Shown: in pieces, positions 16,784 to 25,073 of the stretch
Numbering within the stretch: the stretch's first letter is position 1
Layout: the number at the start of each line of letters is the position of its first letter
From: Azospirillum thiophilum
GTDB lineage: Bacteria > Pseudomonadota > Alphaproteobacteria > Azospirillales > Azospirillaceae
DNA: 64,000 bases
Reading direction: 5' to 3'
NCBI RefSeq assembly: GCF_001305595.1
Contig: NZ_CP012403.1
Location: 84,501-148,500 of the forward strand
The notes under the pieces: generated by a model
The model's input: the letters and a program-made list of their open reading frames with translations, nothing else
Told to the model about the DNA's origin: nothing
Databases searched by the model: none
Position numbers and translations under genes: made by a program

Positions 16784-18393
16784 CACCGCTTCACGGTCAT
16801 CCGGCCATCCAGCCGGGGAGCGAACTCGCCGCTGCGTGTGATCTGGTCGATCATCTGGGTGGAGATGAAATCGGTGTCGCGGTCTTCCACCAGCCGTGGG
16901 GCGCCGGCCAGAACGCCATAGCCGTCGCCGCCGGATGCCAGGAAGCTGCTGGTGGCCAGCCGGTATCGGGAGGCTAGGCCGACCGGCTTTCCGCCGATGG
17001 ACAGGCTGCGCAGCCTCTGGCCGGGCAGGCGGGTCAGATCGATTTCGGCGCGGGCGTTGGACAGGTGGGGAAAACGCCCCTGCAACTGCTCCACTGCCGC
17101 CACGCCGCCTTCCACCGCATCCCACAGCTGTTGACCGGTGACCTCCAGCATCACCCCGACATCGTGGTATGGCAATTCGGTGTAGATGTCGCGCCGGGTC
17201 AGCAGGGCGCCGGCCGGATATTGCCGGTCGCCGCGGACGCCGCCACCGTTGAATAGGGCCACGTCGGCATCCAGCGACGCACGCAACGTGTCCGTCACGG
17301 CATTGGCAAAGGCATTCTCGCCGGTGCGCAGCGATTCCTTGCGCGTGTCCAGCGCCGCGGTGAGACGTCCCACCTCCATCCGCAGCATGGTGTCGAGCCG
17401 TGCGGCATAGATCTTCGCCTGGATCTCGGTGGCGGCATCTGGCTCCACGCTGCCGGTGTCGATCAGGCGCGGGGCCGGCGTCCAGGTCAGCCGCGCCGTG
17501 CCGTCGGGTGCCGCCGTCCGCTCCAGCGTCAGGTCCAGCGCCAGGACCCAGGCCGCCTGCGGCCCGACGGCGGCGGACAGGAAACGGCCGTCATAATCGA
17601 CGGCGAACGGACGGTTCCGATCCTGGTACAGCACGATGTCGGCCGGACGGGCCGCCAGCACGCTGCGGTGGGTGTCGCCGGCATAGCCGGTCATCGCCAC
17701 TACCAGATCCACGCCGTCTGCCCGCAATTCCGCCGCCTTGGCGGTCAGAGCGGCGACGGGATCGCGGAATTCGGTCCGCTGGGCGCGGGTGGTTTCCCGT
17801 GTCAGCACCGGAGTGGCCGCCAGCACGCCGACGCGCAGTGGCCCGGCCTTCAGCACCACCGCATCCTCCAGCCCGTCCGGCGTGTGGCCGGTTGAGCGAT
17901 CGACCGCATTGGTGGTGACGATGGGAAAGCCGGCTTCGAAGGCGCGGGCACTCAGCCGGTCGTCGCCATGGTGGTATTCGCGGTTCAGCGCCGCCATCGC
18001 ATCGACGCCCATGCCGTTCAGAAGGTCGATGATGTGTGCGCCCTGGTCGTAGAAGGCGAGCACCGACGGCGCCAGGGTCTGGCCGCCATGCAGCACCAGG
18101 ACATTCGCATGGGTGGCCCGTTCCTGCCGGATTACCTCGGCCAGCCGGGCCATGCCGCCGCGCCCCCTGGTTTCCTCCAGGTCCGTTGTACCCTGGGCGT
18201 ATAGGATGGTGAGATGGACCGGGCCGACGGCCGCAGCGAGCCCATCGGCTTGCTGGGCGCGCGAAGAACCGGTCCCCGCGGCGAGGCTCAAGACGACGCC
18301 AAGCAGAAACAGGGCGATCAGGGATGACGATGTTCCGCGGGGGCGGGCGGGAGATCCGCCGGCAGCGTCGTTTCCAATACCGATGTTGTCCAT
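16783..18393 (-). CDS. Periplasmic 5'-nucleotidase homologue lacking metal-binding motifs
   Basis: The 536-residue protein has a signal sequence (hydrophobic stretch at about 24-40, SSRAQQ) and the two-domain UshA layout. In the N-terminal metallophosphatase domain every diagnostic motif is altered. LHTNDxH reads LTILYAQGTTDL (61-72), GGD is GGQ (103-105), GNHEFD is LNREYH (136-141), the LSHxG His is missing (AMTGYAG) and GHSH is replaced near DIVLYQDRNRP. The C-terminal nucleotide-binding domain keeps FNGGGVRGD (381-389) and ASGGDGY (487-493). This suggests it binds a nucleotide-like ligand without hydrolysing it. The TGATG overlap with a TorS-like kinase gene suggests a sensory subunit. That role is inference. 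Confidence 0.8.
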   Translation of the reverse strand: MDNIGIGNDAAGGSPARPRGTSSSLIALFLLGVVLSLAAGTGSSRAQQADGLAAAVGPVHLTILYAQGTTDLEETRGRGGMARLAEVIRQERATHANVLVLHGGQTLAPSVLAFYDQGAHIIDLLNGMGVDAMAALNREYHHGDDRLSARAFEAGFPIVTTNAVDRSTGHTPDGLEDAVVLKAGPLRVGVLAATPVLTRETTRAQRTEFRDPVAALTAKAAELRADGVDLVVAMTGYAGDTHRSVLAARPADIVLYQDRNRPFAVDYDGRFLSAAVGPQAAWVLALDLTLERTAAPDGTARLTWTPAPRLIDTGSVEPDAATEIQAKIYAARLDTMLRMEVGRLTAALDTRKESLRTGENAFANAVTDTLRASLDADVALFNGGGVRGDRQYPAGALLTRRDIYTELPYHDVGVMLEVTGQQLWDAVEGGVAAVEQLQGRFPHLSNARAEIDLTRLPGQRLRSLSIGGKPVGLASRYRLATSSFLASGGDGYGVLAGAPRLVEDRDTDFISTQMIDQITRSGEFAPRLDGRMTVKR

Positions 18394-18474
18394 AGCCCGG
18401 CGTCACCATTGCCCCCGCGCCGGATTATGCGCATTTCCGCGTCTCTAATGAAGCGAAGCCGCGTTACGGGAATG

Positions 18475-19308
18475 TCATATTGATGGGGCGCGGCGCGGAA
18501 GATTACGCTTTAGCCATTCATAAATCCCAAGATTTGTCAGGATTCCGATCAGCCGCACCCGCCACTGCGCCGGGACTGCGGCAAAACGTGGCGCCAGCCC
18601 GGCCCGCCGGGTCTTGGCCAGCGCCGTCCGCCGGGCGTATGAGATGCGGTGCAGGACGATCCGCCGGGTATCGGTGTCGAAGCATGCGAAGCTCGCCCGG
18701 CTGTCGGCACCGCGCGGCTCTCCCACCGTGCCGGGATTGAGCAGATAGAGGCCGTTCGGCCGCAGCACTGCGCCGCCGTCGAGGGGTACCGGACGCACTG
18801 CCCCGTCGAGCCATTCCCAAAGACCAGCCCGGTGGGTATGGCCGAAGGCGCAGACTTGCGCTCCCGATGGGTGGGCGCCGAGCGCCCGCAGGCTCAATGC
18901 GCGCTTGGCATCATCGTCCAGCCGGACCAGCTCCTGTCCCTCATTCGGATGGAGCGCACCATGCACGGCCACCAGCGCGCGGTCGACCGCCGCGGTCAGG
19001 GGCAGGGCGGACAGGAAGGCAAGGCTGTCCTCGTCCAATCGGCTGCGGGTCCAGGCGACGGCGCGCGCCGCCGGACCGCTGAAGCCGGCGGTATCGATGG
19101 CGCCGGTCACCGCCCGGTCGTGGTTGCCCGCTATGCAGACGGCTCCGGCCTGCCGCAACAGGGCGATGCAGGCGGCGGCATCGGTATTGTAACCGACGAT
19201 GTCGCCCAGGCAGACGATGCGATCCACCCCCTGCCCGGCGATGGCGTCGAGCGCCGCCTGCAGCGCCTCCAGGTTGGCATGGATGTCGGAGATCAGGGCG
19301 ATCCTCAT
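18475..19308 (-). CDS. Metallophosphoesterase (YfcE/Mre11-like fold)
   Basis: The 277-residue protein keeps all the dinuclear metallophosphoesterase motifs: DIHAN at 8-12, GDIVGYN, GNHDRAV, VHGALH and GHTHRAG. It contrasts with the upstream nucleotidase homologue, which has lost them. The substrate could be a phosphodiester, a nucleotide or a phosphoprotein and cannot be set from sequence. It lies 11 bases upstream of the reading direction end of an ATP-grasp gene on the same strand and is probably the last gene of the acetyltransferase, ATP-grasp and phosphoesterase unit. Confidence 0.85.
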   Translation of the reverse strand: MRIALISDIHANLEALQAALDAIAGQGVDRIVCLGDIVGYNTDAAACIALLRQAGAVCIAGNHDRAVTGAIDTAGFSGPAARAVAWTRSRLDEDSLAFLSALPLTAAVDRALVAVHGALHPNEGQELVRLDDDAKRALSLRALGAHPSGAQVCAFGHTHRAGLWEWLDGAVRPVPLDGGAVLRPNGLYLLNPGTVGEPRGADSRASFACFDTDTRRIVLHRISYARRTALAKTRRAGLAPRFAAVPAQWRVRLIGILTNLGIYEWLKRNLPRRAPSI

Positions 19309-19319
19309 GGGTTATGCCC

Positions 19320-20510
19320 TCAAGGCTTGGCGAGGCGCGCCGGCCGGGCGCCGCGGGGAAAGCGGGACAGCAGCCGGTCCAGCTTCGGCCGGAGGAAGGG
19401 CATCGGGTCATCCAGCGCGATCGCCTTCGCCTCGGCACGTGCGACCCAGGCGAGCCAGCGTGCCGCCGGCATGCCGGATTCCCGCGCCGCCAGCCGGTCC
19501 TTGCTGATATGGCACCAGCAGGCGCCGGGCCGTGCCCTTGCAGCGGCGGGGCGGGGGCGTCCGGTCAGGTCGGCATGGACGATGGCCGGAAGATTCACCC
19601 CGGCGACGGCCCCCAGATGGTGCCACAGGTTGAAGCGCGGATTGACCTCCAGCAAATGCAGGCGACCGCCGGGGTCGCGCTTGAAGTCGAATTTGGCGAC
19701 GCCGCGCAGGCCGATGCGCCCTGCGACCTCGCGCCCCAAGGCGGCGACGTCGGCACCCTCGCCGTCGATGTCGGTGATGGTCAGCGCGGTGCTGTGGCCG
19801 TATTCGAGGGGATAGGTGCGGATCTTGCGGCCGGTGAACTCGCCCGCCACCGCGCCGTCCGTATCGATGTAGACATGATGGCTTTCGATCCGCGTCTCCT
19901 GACCCGGGATCAGTTCCTGCGCCAGCAGATCGATGCCGACCGGGATCAGCCGAGGCCACAGTGCCCGCAACTCCTCCGGCCCGTCCAGGCGGATCGCCTT
20001 GCCCAGCACCTCGATCTCGTCCCAGGGCGGGCGGCGGGTCAGCGGCTTGACGATGAGGGGATAGTGCAGGTCGAGGTCCGGCGCCTCGCTGCCGGGCAGG
20101 GGACGCAACCGCCTCGTCCGCGGTACCGGCAGGTCGAGCCGCTCCGCCAGTTGCTGGAACCGGCCCTTGTCGACCAGGCTCTCCACCAGATCGGCATCGG
20201 CGAGCGCGAAGCGGAAGACAGCGGCCAGCCGGTCCCGATGGCGCGAAACCATCAGCAACTGCGCGTCTTCCTCGACATAGAGCACCGGTTTGCCGGGCTG
20301 GGCCGCGCCGAAGCGCAGCAGCCGGTCGACCAGCGCCCCGTCATGGCCGCCCTCCCAGGGAATCCACCGATCGGTAAACCGGGAATGGGCGGTCGCGGCC
20401 CCCGCCGATCCCACCACGGCGCAGCGAATACCGGCAAGCCCCAACGGGCGCACCAGATCCATGTCGCCCAGCACGCAGGCCAGAGTGCCGTGTCTCGTTC
20501 CGGTGCTCAT
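19320..20510 (-). CDS. ATP-grasp carboxylate-amine ligase-like protein
   Basis: The 396-residue protein has an N-terminal nucleotide-fold-like segment (CVLGDMDLVRPLGLAGI) and an ATP-grasp domain at about 115-310 with YPLIVKPL (ATP-binding Lys), IDLLAQELIPG, GVAKFDFKRD and LLEVNPRFNLWHH (metal-binding Glu and Asn). ATP-grasp enzymes join a carboxylate to an amine or similar nucleophile through an acyl phosphate. The ATG at 20510 is chosen over an upstream start because GGGGAGG precedes it and homology begins there. It is 44 bases downstream of a CelD-like acetyltransferase gene, and the two probably act on the same small molecule or surface polymer. Substrates are unknown. Confidence 0.78.
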   Translation of the reverse strand: MSTGTRHGTLACVLGDMDLVRPLGLAGIRCAVVGSAGAATAHSRFTDRWIPWEGGHDGALVDRLLRFGAAQPGKPVLYVEEDAQLLMVSRHRDRLAAVFRFALADADLVESLVDKGRFQQLAERLDLPVPRTRRLRPLPGSEAPDLDLHYPLIVKPLTRRPPWDEIEVLGKAIRLDGPEELRALWPRLIPVGIDLLAQELIPGQETRIESHHVYIDTDGAVAGEFTGRKIRTYPLEYGHSTALTITDIDGEGADVAALGREVAGRIGLRGVAKFDFKRDPGGRLHLLEVNPRFNLWHHLGAVAGVNLPAIVHADLTGRPRPAAARARPGACWCHISKDRLAARESGMPAARWLAWVARAEAKAIALDDPMPFLRPKLDRLLSRFPRGARPARLAKP

Positions 20511-20554
20511 CTCCCATGTCCTCCCCAGTGTTCCCGCCCTCCGGATATCGGCCG

Positions 20555-21784
20555 TCAGAATCCTTTGACGGTGGCGGTCCAGCCGCGCAGCGATCGCTTG
20601 GCCGCTTCGAGCACCGGCCCGCAGGTCCGGCGCCAATGCGCTTCCATCCGGCGTCCGAGCCGGTCGGGGCCGAGCGTCAGCCAATTCATCGGCTGCTCGG
20701 CATTGGAGAGCAGCGGCTTATGCCCGGCCGGTGTCGACATGAAGTCGTAGCAGTCCTCACCGCGGGCCTGCGCGTCCTCGATGGCCAGGACATGGCTCAG
20801 AAGCCCCGGCTTCAACCGGTTGTCGTCCTCGAAGGCGAAGCCGCCCTGATAGTTCAGAACCCGGTTGCGGTGGACGAAGTTGTAGAGATAACCGATGGGG
20901 CGGCCGCCGGCCTCCACCCGGCACAGCCGCACCGTCCCCCGTGGGACACCCGTTCCGATCAGCCGTTCGTGGAAGGGGCGGAAGGACGGGTTGGCGAAGG
21001 CGCCGGCCTGGCCGCGAGCCTGCCAGCCGGCCTGGTGCAGCACCTCCAGCGCGGCGAAATTCTCCAGTGCCTCTTCGACTGTGGCCGCCACCCGGTAGTC
21101 CAGCCCGCCGCGGGCCCGGTAGAGCCGTTCGGTGCGGTTCACCGCGGCACGCGTGTTGCGTCCGAGCCCGGTGCGAAAGTTCCCGCCGCCGGCCCGCACC
21201 AGCGCGAAATCCACCCATTGCGCCGAATCGGCGACACGGATTTGCAGCGTCTGGCCGGTCTCTGCCGCGACACGGCGCACCGCCCGCTCGGCAGTCATGG
21301 ACAACCCGCCCAGAACCAGCTCGTCATTGGCGGACAGCCGTTCGCCCAACCACTGCAGGGCGGCGGCGGTCACCTCGTCGGCGAAGCGGCGGTCGGCAAG
21401 AATGCCGTTATATTCCATGAACAGGCGGTCATAGCTGCGGTCGCCGGTTTCGTGCAGCATCCAGCGGCGGCTGCGCAGCAGGCCGAAGCGTCGGCGCAGC
21501 CGTGGGCACAGGAGCGCCAGACCGACGGTTTCGCCGTCCCGCCGGGCGACCAGGAGTTGCGGTTCGACCCCCGTCGGCATCAGTGCCAGCCAAGGCCCGA
21601 TCCAGGTCCAGGACAGGAAGAAGGAGGAGTCGGAACGGGATTCCAGTTCAGTCCACATCCCCGCCAGCACCGCTTCCGGTGGCAAGGGCTGCAGGGAGAT
21701 CTCGATAGCCGTGCCGGCCACCGGATCGGTGGCGATGACGTCGATGGCGGCGACGTCGGAGTCGGTGCGGGGCCAGATGTTCAT
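20555..21784 (-). CDS. CelD/BcsL-like GNAT acetyltransferase
   Basis: The 409-residue protein resembles the GNAT_6 (BioF2/CelD-like) group. These have a degenerate N-terminal and a C-terminal GNAT fold related to FemAB and occur in cellulose and exopolysaccharide loci. Visible features are FFLSWTWIGPWL near 55-66, NTRAAVNRTERLYR (about 212-225), RVEAGGRPIGYLYNFVHRNRVLNYQGGF (about 270-297) and YDFMSTPAGHK. It starts a likely three-gene unit with the ATP-grasp and phosphoesterase genes. Acylation of a surface polymer or an amino sugar is plausible, but no substrate can be named. Confidence 0.72.
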   Translation of the reverse strand: MNIWPRTDSDVAAIDVIATDPVAGTAIEISLQPLPPEAVLAGMWTELESRSDSSFFLSWTWIGPWLALMPTGVEPQLLVARRDGETVGLALLCPRLRRRFGLLRSRRWMLHETGDRSYDRLFMEYNGILADRRFADEVTAAALQWLGERLSANDELVLGGLSMTAERAVRRVAAETGQTLQIRVADSAQWVDFALVRAGGGNFRTGLGRNTRAAVNRTERLYRARGGLDYRVAATVEEALENFAALEVLHQAGWQARGQAGAFANPSFRPFHERLIGTGVPRGTVRLCRVEAGGRPIGYLYNFVHRNRVLNYQGGFAFEDDNRLKPGLLSHVLAIEDAQARGEDCYDFMSTPAGHKPLLSNAEQPMNWLTLGPDRLGRRMEAHWRRTCGPVLEAAKRSLRGWTATVKGF

Positions 21785-21935
21785 CGGCGCGACGCCTCCG
21801 GTGGAAAATCTCTACCGGAAACAACACGCCGATATCAGGAACGGTCCCGTCTACGCCGGAGAGCCCCGAAAATCCGCGCCGCGCAAATGGATGCCGCCAA
21901 AGATCCGAGAAAAGATTTCGACGCAATACCGACAC

Positions 21936-21964
21936 GCCGGCCCGGTGGATGGAACCGGGCCGGC
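21936..21964. terminator. Perfect 11-bp hairpin after the GST gene
   Basis: GCCGGCCCGGT (21936-21946) and ACCGGGCCGGC (21954-21964) form a GC-rich 11-bp stem with a GGATGGA loop. It sits just downstream of the minus-strand GST gene and upstream of the acetyltransferase gene, in an otherwise empty 204-base gap. There is no U-tract. Confidence 0.5.
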
Positions 21965-21988
21965 ACAGAGAGTGCAGTAGAGGAAAGC

Positions 21989-22696
21989 TCAGCGCTTGAC
22001 CGTATCGGCCGACTGGCCGAACAGGATCTTCTTGCTTTCCTCGTTCACCGTGGGCGTGCGGTTGGGGTTCACCGCCTGTCCCTTCTCATAGGCGCGCACC
22101 ACCGCCGGGCGGTCCTTGATCGCATCGAACCAGCGCTTCAGATTGGGGAAATCGTCCAAATTCTGCTGCTGGCGCTCATGCGGGACGACCCAGGGATAGC
22201 TCGCCATGTCGGCGATGGACAGCTCCGCCCCGCCCAGGAACTCGTTGGCGGCCAGCCGCTTGTCCATCACGCCGTAGAGGCGCCCGGTTTCCTTGACGTA
22301 GCGCTCCATGGCATAGGGGATGCGCTCCGGCGCATACTGGACGAAGTGGTGATTCTGTCCGGCCATCGGTCCCAGTCCGCCGACCTGCCAGAACAGCCAT
22401 TCCAGCACCGTCTTGCGTCCGCGCACGTCGGCGGGCAGGAATTTTCCGGTCTTTTCGGCAAGATAGACCAGGATGGCGCCGGATTCGAACACGGTGATCG
22501 GTTCGCCGCCGTCGGCCGGGGCGCGGTCGACGATCGCCGGCATGCGGTTGTTGGGTGAGAAGGCCAGGAATTCCGGCTTGAATTGGTCGCCCGCAGAGAT
22601 GTTCACCGGTTCGAACCGGTAGTCCAGCCCGGCTTCCTCGAGGAAAATCGTGATCTTGTGGCCATTCGGCGTCGGCCAGAAATAGAGGTCGATCAT
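21989..22696 (-). CDS. Glutathione S-transferase (YghU/YfcG-like)
   Basis: The 235-residue protein is a GST of the Nu-like group represented by YghU and YfcG, many of which act as disulfide-bond reductases. The thioredoxin-like N-terminus reads MIDLYFWPTPNGHKITIFLEE, with the TPNGHK turn typical of that group, then NNRMPAI and FESGAILVYLAEK (glutathione-binding ESG). The C-terminal helical domain contains LYGVMDKRLAANEFLGG and SIADMASYPWV. It is a single gene with divergent and opposed neighbours. Confidence 0.9.
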   Translation of the reverse strand: MIDLYFWPTPNGHKITIFLEEAGLDYRFEPVNISAGDQFKPEFLAFSPNNRMPAIVDRAPADGGEPITVFESGAILVYLAEKTGKFLPADVRGRKTVLEWLFWQVGGLGPMAGQNHHFVQYAPERIPYAMERYVKETGRLYGVMDKRLAANEFLGGAELSIADMASYPWVVPHERQQQNLDDFPNLKRWFDAIKDRPAVVRAYEKGQAVNPNRTPTVNEESKKILFGQSADTVKR

Positions 22697-22851
22697 CCCA
22701 AACCCTCCAGTGATTTTCGCGAAAGGTTAACCGCTTCGTGCCGGCTGGCAAGCCCGAACAGACGCGCGGCAGCTCTCCGGTTCCGTGGACTTGTTTCGCA
22801 AAACAGGATTGGATTTCATTTGCCTCGCTTCGTGCACGAAACGGCCGCGTG

Positions 22852-23295
22852 ATGGGAATGGGTATGGACGATCTGTTGAAGGGAGAGCCGTCATCGGGCT
22901 TCCAAACGTTGCTCGGTTATGTCCTGAGTCGCTGGGAGGAGGGCGAGGCGGAGCTGCAACTGAGCGTCGACCACCGCCACCTGAACCGTGCCGGGGTGGT
23001 CCATGGTGGGGTGTTGGCGACGCTTCTGGACACGGTTTCCGGATTCTCGGCAACATATTGCCCCGTTCCCGGACGGGTCCGGCGGGTGGTGACGCTGTCG
23101 CTGTCGACGAGCTTCCTGGGGCAGGCGCGCACCGGTACGCTGGTCGCCACCGGCCGGCTGCGCGGCGGCGGACACAAGATCATCGGTGTCGCGGCGGAAA
23201 TCCGCCACCGTGACACCGGCGCCTTGATCGCCACGTCGGAAGGCATGTTCAAATACCGGCCGGGCAGCGAGAACCGGGAAGGAACCGAACCATGA
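22852..23295 (+). CDS. PaaI-type hotdog acyl-CoA thioesterase
   Basis: The 147-residue protein is a hotdog thioesterase of the PaaI/YdiI type, which hydrolyses acyl- or aryl-CoA esters. The core motif LNRAGVVHGGVLATLLDTVSG holds the HGG turn and the catalytic acid region, and SLSTSFLGQARTGTLVATG follows. The frame runs further upstream, but homology begins near MDDLL, so the ATG at 22852 (or 22864) is preferred. Its stop overlaps the start of the crotonase gene by ATGA, so the two are coupled. Confidence 0.85.
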   Translation: MGMGMDDLLKGEPSSGFQTLLGYVLSRWEEGEAELQLSVDHRHLNRAGVVHGGVLATLLDTVSGFSATYCPVPGRVRRVVTLSLSTSFLGQARTGTLVATGRLRGGGHKIIGVAAEIRHRDTGALIATSEGMFKYRPGSENREGTEP

Positions 23296-24074
23296 CGGGA
23301 CGACTGACCGTCGCGCATCAGGGGCGCGTGATGGTGCTGACGATGGACGACGCGGCCACCAGGAACGCGCTGGGACCGGACATGATGGCGACCGCGCGCG
23401 ACGCGCTGAACCAGGCAGCGGCGGACCCGGATGTCGGCGCCGTCGTGCTGACCGGGGCGGGCGGTACCTTCAGTTCCGGCGGCAATCTTGGGGCACTGCT
23501 TGACAACGCCAAGTCCGATCCGGAGGTGACCCGCGCCAACCTGGAGCTTTTCCATGGCTGGACCCGCGCCATGCGCGCCTGTCCCAAGCCGGTGGTCGCC
23601 GCGGTCGAGGGGGCAGCCGCGGGTGCAGGCTTTTCCATTGCGCTCGGCTGCGATCTGATCGTGGCTGCCGAGGATGCAACGTTCACGTTGGCTTATGTGA
23701 AGGTTGGGCTGAATCCGGACGGTGGGGCGACAGCCTTCCTCGCCCGCGCGGCTACGCCGCAACTGGCGGCGGAGATCATGTTCGAAGGCGGCAGGATCGG
23801 TGCGGAACGGCTGGCCCAGCTTGCCATCGTCAATCGGCTGGTCGCCCCCGGTGCCGCCCTGGCCGAGGCGACGGCTTGGGCGGAGCAACTGGCCGCCGGA
23901 CCGACGCTCGCCATCGGCCGGGCCAAGCGGCTGATCGAAAGCGGGTTCGGCGCGCCCGACGCGCAGCTCGACCGCGAAGCTGCCTTCTTCGCCGAGGCGT
24001 TGCACGGCGCGGAGGCGGCGGAGGGGATCGCCGCCTTCTTCGAGAAGCGGGCGCCCGACTACCCCCGCGGTTGA
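23292..24074 (+). CDS. Enoyl-CoA hydratase/isomerase family protein (PaaG-like)
   Basis: The 260-residue crotonase-fold protein carries the two oxyanion-hole segments GGTFSSGGNLGAL and AAVEGAAAGAGFSIALGCD. The active-site segment YVKVGLNPDGGATAFLAR has Asp (NPDGG) rather than the second Glu of hydratases. This matches the isomerase PaaG and its relatives, which work in phenylacetate degradation and odd double-bond isomerisation. It is coupled to a PaaI-type thioesterase. No other phenylacetate gene is nearby, so the pathway remains uncertain. Confidence 0.85.
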   Translation: MTGRLTVAHQGRVMVLTMDDAATRNALGPDMMATARDALNQAAADPDVGAVVLTGAGGTFSSGGNLGALLDNAKSDPEVTRANLELFHGWTRAMRACPKPVVAAVEGAAAGAGFSIALGCDLIVAAEDATFTLAYVKVGLNPDGGATAFLARAATPQLAAEIMFEGGRIGAERLAQLAIVNRLVAPGAALAEATAWAEQLAAGPTLAIGRAKRLIESGFGAPDAQLDREAAFFAEALHGAEAAEGIAAFFEKRAPDYPRG

Positions 24075-24087
24075 GCCTGCTGTTCGA

Positions 24088-24151
24088 CCGGCAACGACTT
24101 AGGCCGGCAACGACTTAGGCCGGCAACGACTTAGGCCAGCAGCGACAAGGT
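24088..24151. repeat. 16-bp tandem repeat, three perfect copies plus a fourth diverged
   Basis: CCGGCAACGACTTAGG occurs three times head to tail (24088-24103, 24104-24119, 24120-24135) and a diverged copy follows (CCAGCAGCGACAAGGT). The third copy supplies the TAA stop of the small minus-strand gene, so the array overlaps its 3' end. Each of the other copies holds a further TAA in the same strand. Confidence 0.85.
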
Positions 24152-24349
24152 TGGATCCGGCGGGGTGGGGGCCGCATCTTCCAGGAGACGGGCGATGTCC
24201 GCCGGTGTGCCCTTCATCCGCAGCGGCTCGCCCCGGCCGGTCAGATACAGGTCGGTTTCACCGTCGGTGGCGGCGCGCAGGCAGGCGACGCACAGGGGGT
24301 TCACCAGAATGAAGTCCCCGGAAGTGTCGGTCAGTTCAACGAAAGCCAT
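24131..24349 (-). CDS. Small conserved-looking protein of unknown function (72 aa)
   Basis: This short protein (AFVELTDTSGDFILVNP, then VACLRAATDGETDLYLTG and a helix PADIARLLEDA) has an all-beta then helix pattern that recalls small FlbD/SwrD-like proteins, but the likeness is weak. The ATG at 24349 is chosen because AGAGGAAAAG precedes it; the frame also has a GTG at 24430. The stop lies in a tandem repeat, and the last residues (SLLA) come from the diverged repeat copy. It is convergent with the crotonase gene. Confidence 0.55.
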   Translation of the reverse strand: MAFVELTDTSGDFILVNPLCVACLRAATDGETDLYLTGRGEPLRMKGTPADIARLLEDAAPTPPDPTLSLLA

Positions 24350-24502
24350 TGCTCTTTTCCTCTCTCGCGTAGGGGTAAAACAGGCTGCAATGGTGTATGT
24401 TTCCTTCCCCGACGTTCGGTAGGACGCCACAGCCGGAAGGGGGTGCTCCTTCGACCTCTTGAACGGGACGGAGCTGCGACAAACATGGGCGGTTCAGTCG
24501 AT

Positions 24503-24550
24503 CGAAGCCAAGAGGCTTCGGAATCCGGACCAGGCGGGCTATAAGCCCGC
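24503..24550 (+). promoter_or_regulatory. Two tandem hairpins in the leader of the receiver gene
   Basis: CGAAGCC-AAGA-GGCTTCG (24503-24520) and GCGGGCT-ATA-AGCCCGC (24534-24550) are two perfect 7-bp stem-loops in the 146 bases before the TTG-start receiver gene. The second ends 12 bases before its ribosome binding site. They could form a regulated leader or a small RNA 3' end. Confidence 0.4.
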
Positions 24551-24576
24551 ACCGTGCATCAAGGGAGCATGCAGTC

Positions 24577-25023
24577 TTGAAGTTGCTTGTCGTCGAGGAC
24601 GATCCGCTGATCGGTCCGGCCGTGAAGGCCGTTCTGGAGAATGCGGGCTACACCGTGGTCGGACCGCTGCGTGATGCCGCCAAGGCCGCGCGGGTCGGTG
24701 CCCGCGAGTGTCCCGACCTGGCGCTGGTCGACGTCAATCTCGCCGGCGGGGAGAACGGCCTCGTGCTGGCCCGGCGACTGTGGGAGGAGAATGGCGTTCC
24801 GTCGCTGCTGATGACCGGTTTCGATCACCATGCTGCGGAAGCGCGGAGCTTCGCCATGGGTCTGCTGCGCAAACCGGTGATGCCGGACGCGCTGGTCCAG
24901 GCCATCGGCACCGCAAGCGAGATCCTGAGCGGCCTGCGCCCCTCCTTCAAGCCTGCCGCGCTGGAGCTGTTCACCGGTTCCGCGGCGACTGCCGCAGCCC
25001 TGCCCAAGGCGCGTACGGCCTGA
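24577..25023 (+). CDS. Single-domain response regulator (CheY-like receiver)
   Basis: The 148-residue protein is a stand-alone receiver: LLVVEDDPLIG (acidic pair), LALVDVNLAGGENG (phosphoacceptor Asp), LLMTGF (switch Thr) and LLRKPV (Lys). A tail of about 30 residues without a recognisable output domain follows. It starts with TTG at 24577, nine bases after GGGAG. A three-codon ATG-CAG-TCT-TGA overlaps that start but is too close to the ribosome binding site to be used. No kinase gene is adjacent. It may serve a phosphorelay. Confidence 0.85.
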   Translation: MKLLVVEDDPLIGPAVKAVLENAGYTVVGPLRDAAKAARVGARECPDLALVDVNLAGGENGLVLARRLWEENGVPSLLMTGFDHHAAEARSFAMGLLRKPVMPDALVQAIGTASEILSGLRPSFKPAALELFTGSAATAAALPKARTA

Positions 25024-25051
25024 CCTGTTGAACAGCCGTCGCTGCGTTCGA

Positions 25052-25073
25052 AAGCCCGCCCGTCGGCGGGCTT
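25052..25073 (+). terminator. Terminator of the receiver gene
   Basis: AAGCCCGCC-CGTC-GGCGGGCTT forms a perfect 9-bp stem 28 bases after the stop codon and is followed by CGTCGTTT. Confidence 0.75.

Noticed and set aside
16784..17125. Extension of the sensor kinase frame upstream of 16783
   Set aside because: It runs through the nucleotidase homologue in another frame and lacks any sensible signal; the ATG at 16783 has the coupled TGATG overlap.
24569..24580. Three-codon ORF (ATG CAG TCT TGA) overlapping the receiver start
   Set aside because: It starts one base after the GGGAGC ribosome site, too close for initiation; the TTG start fits better.
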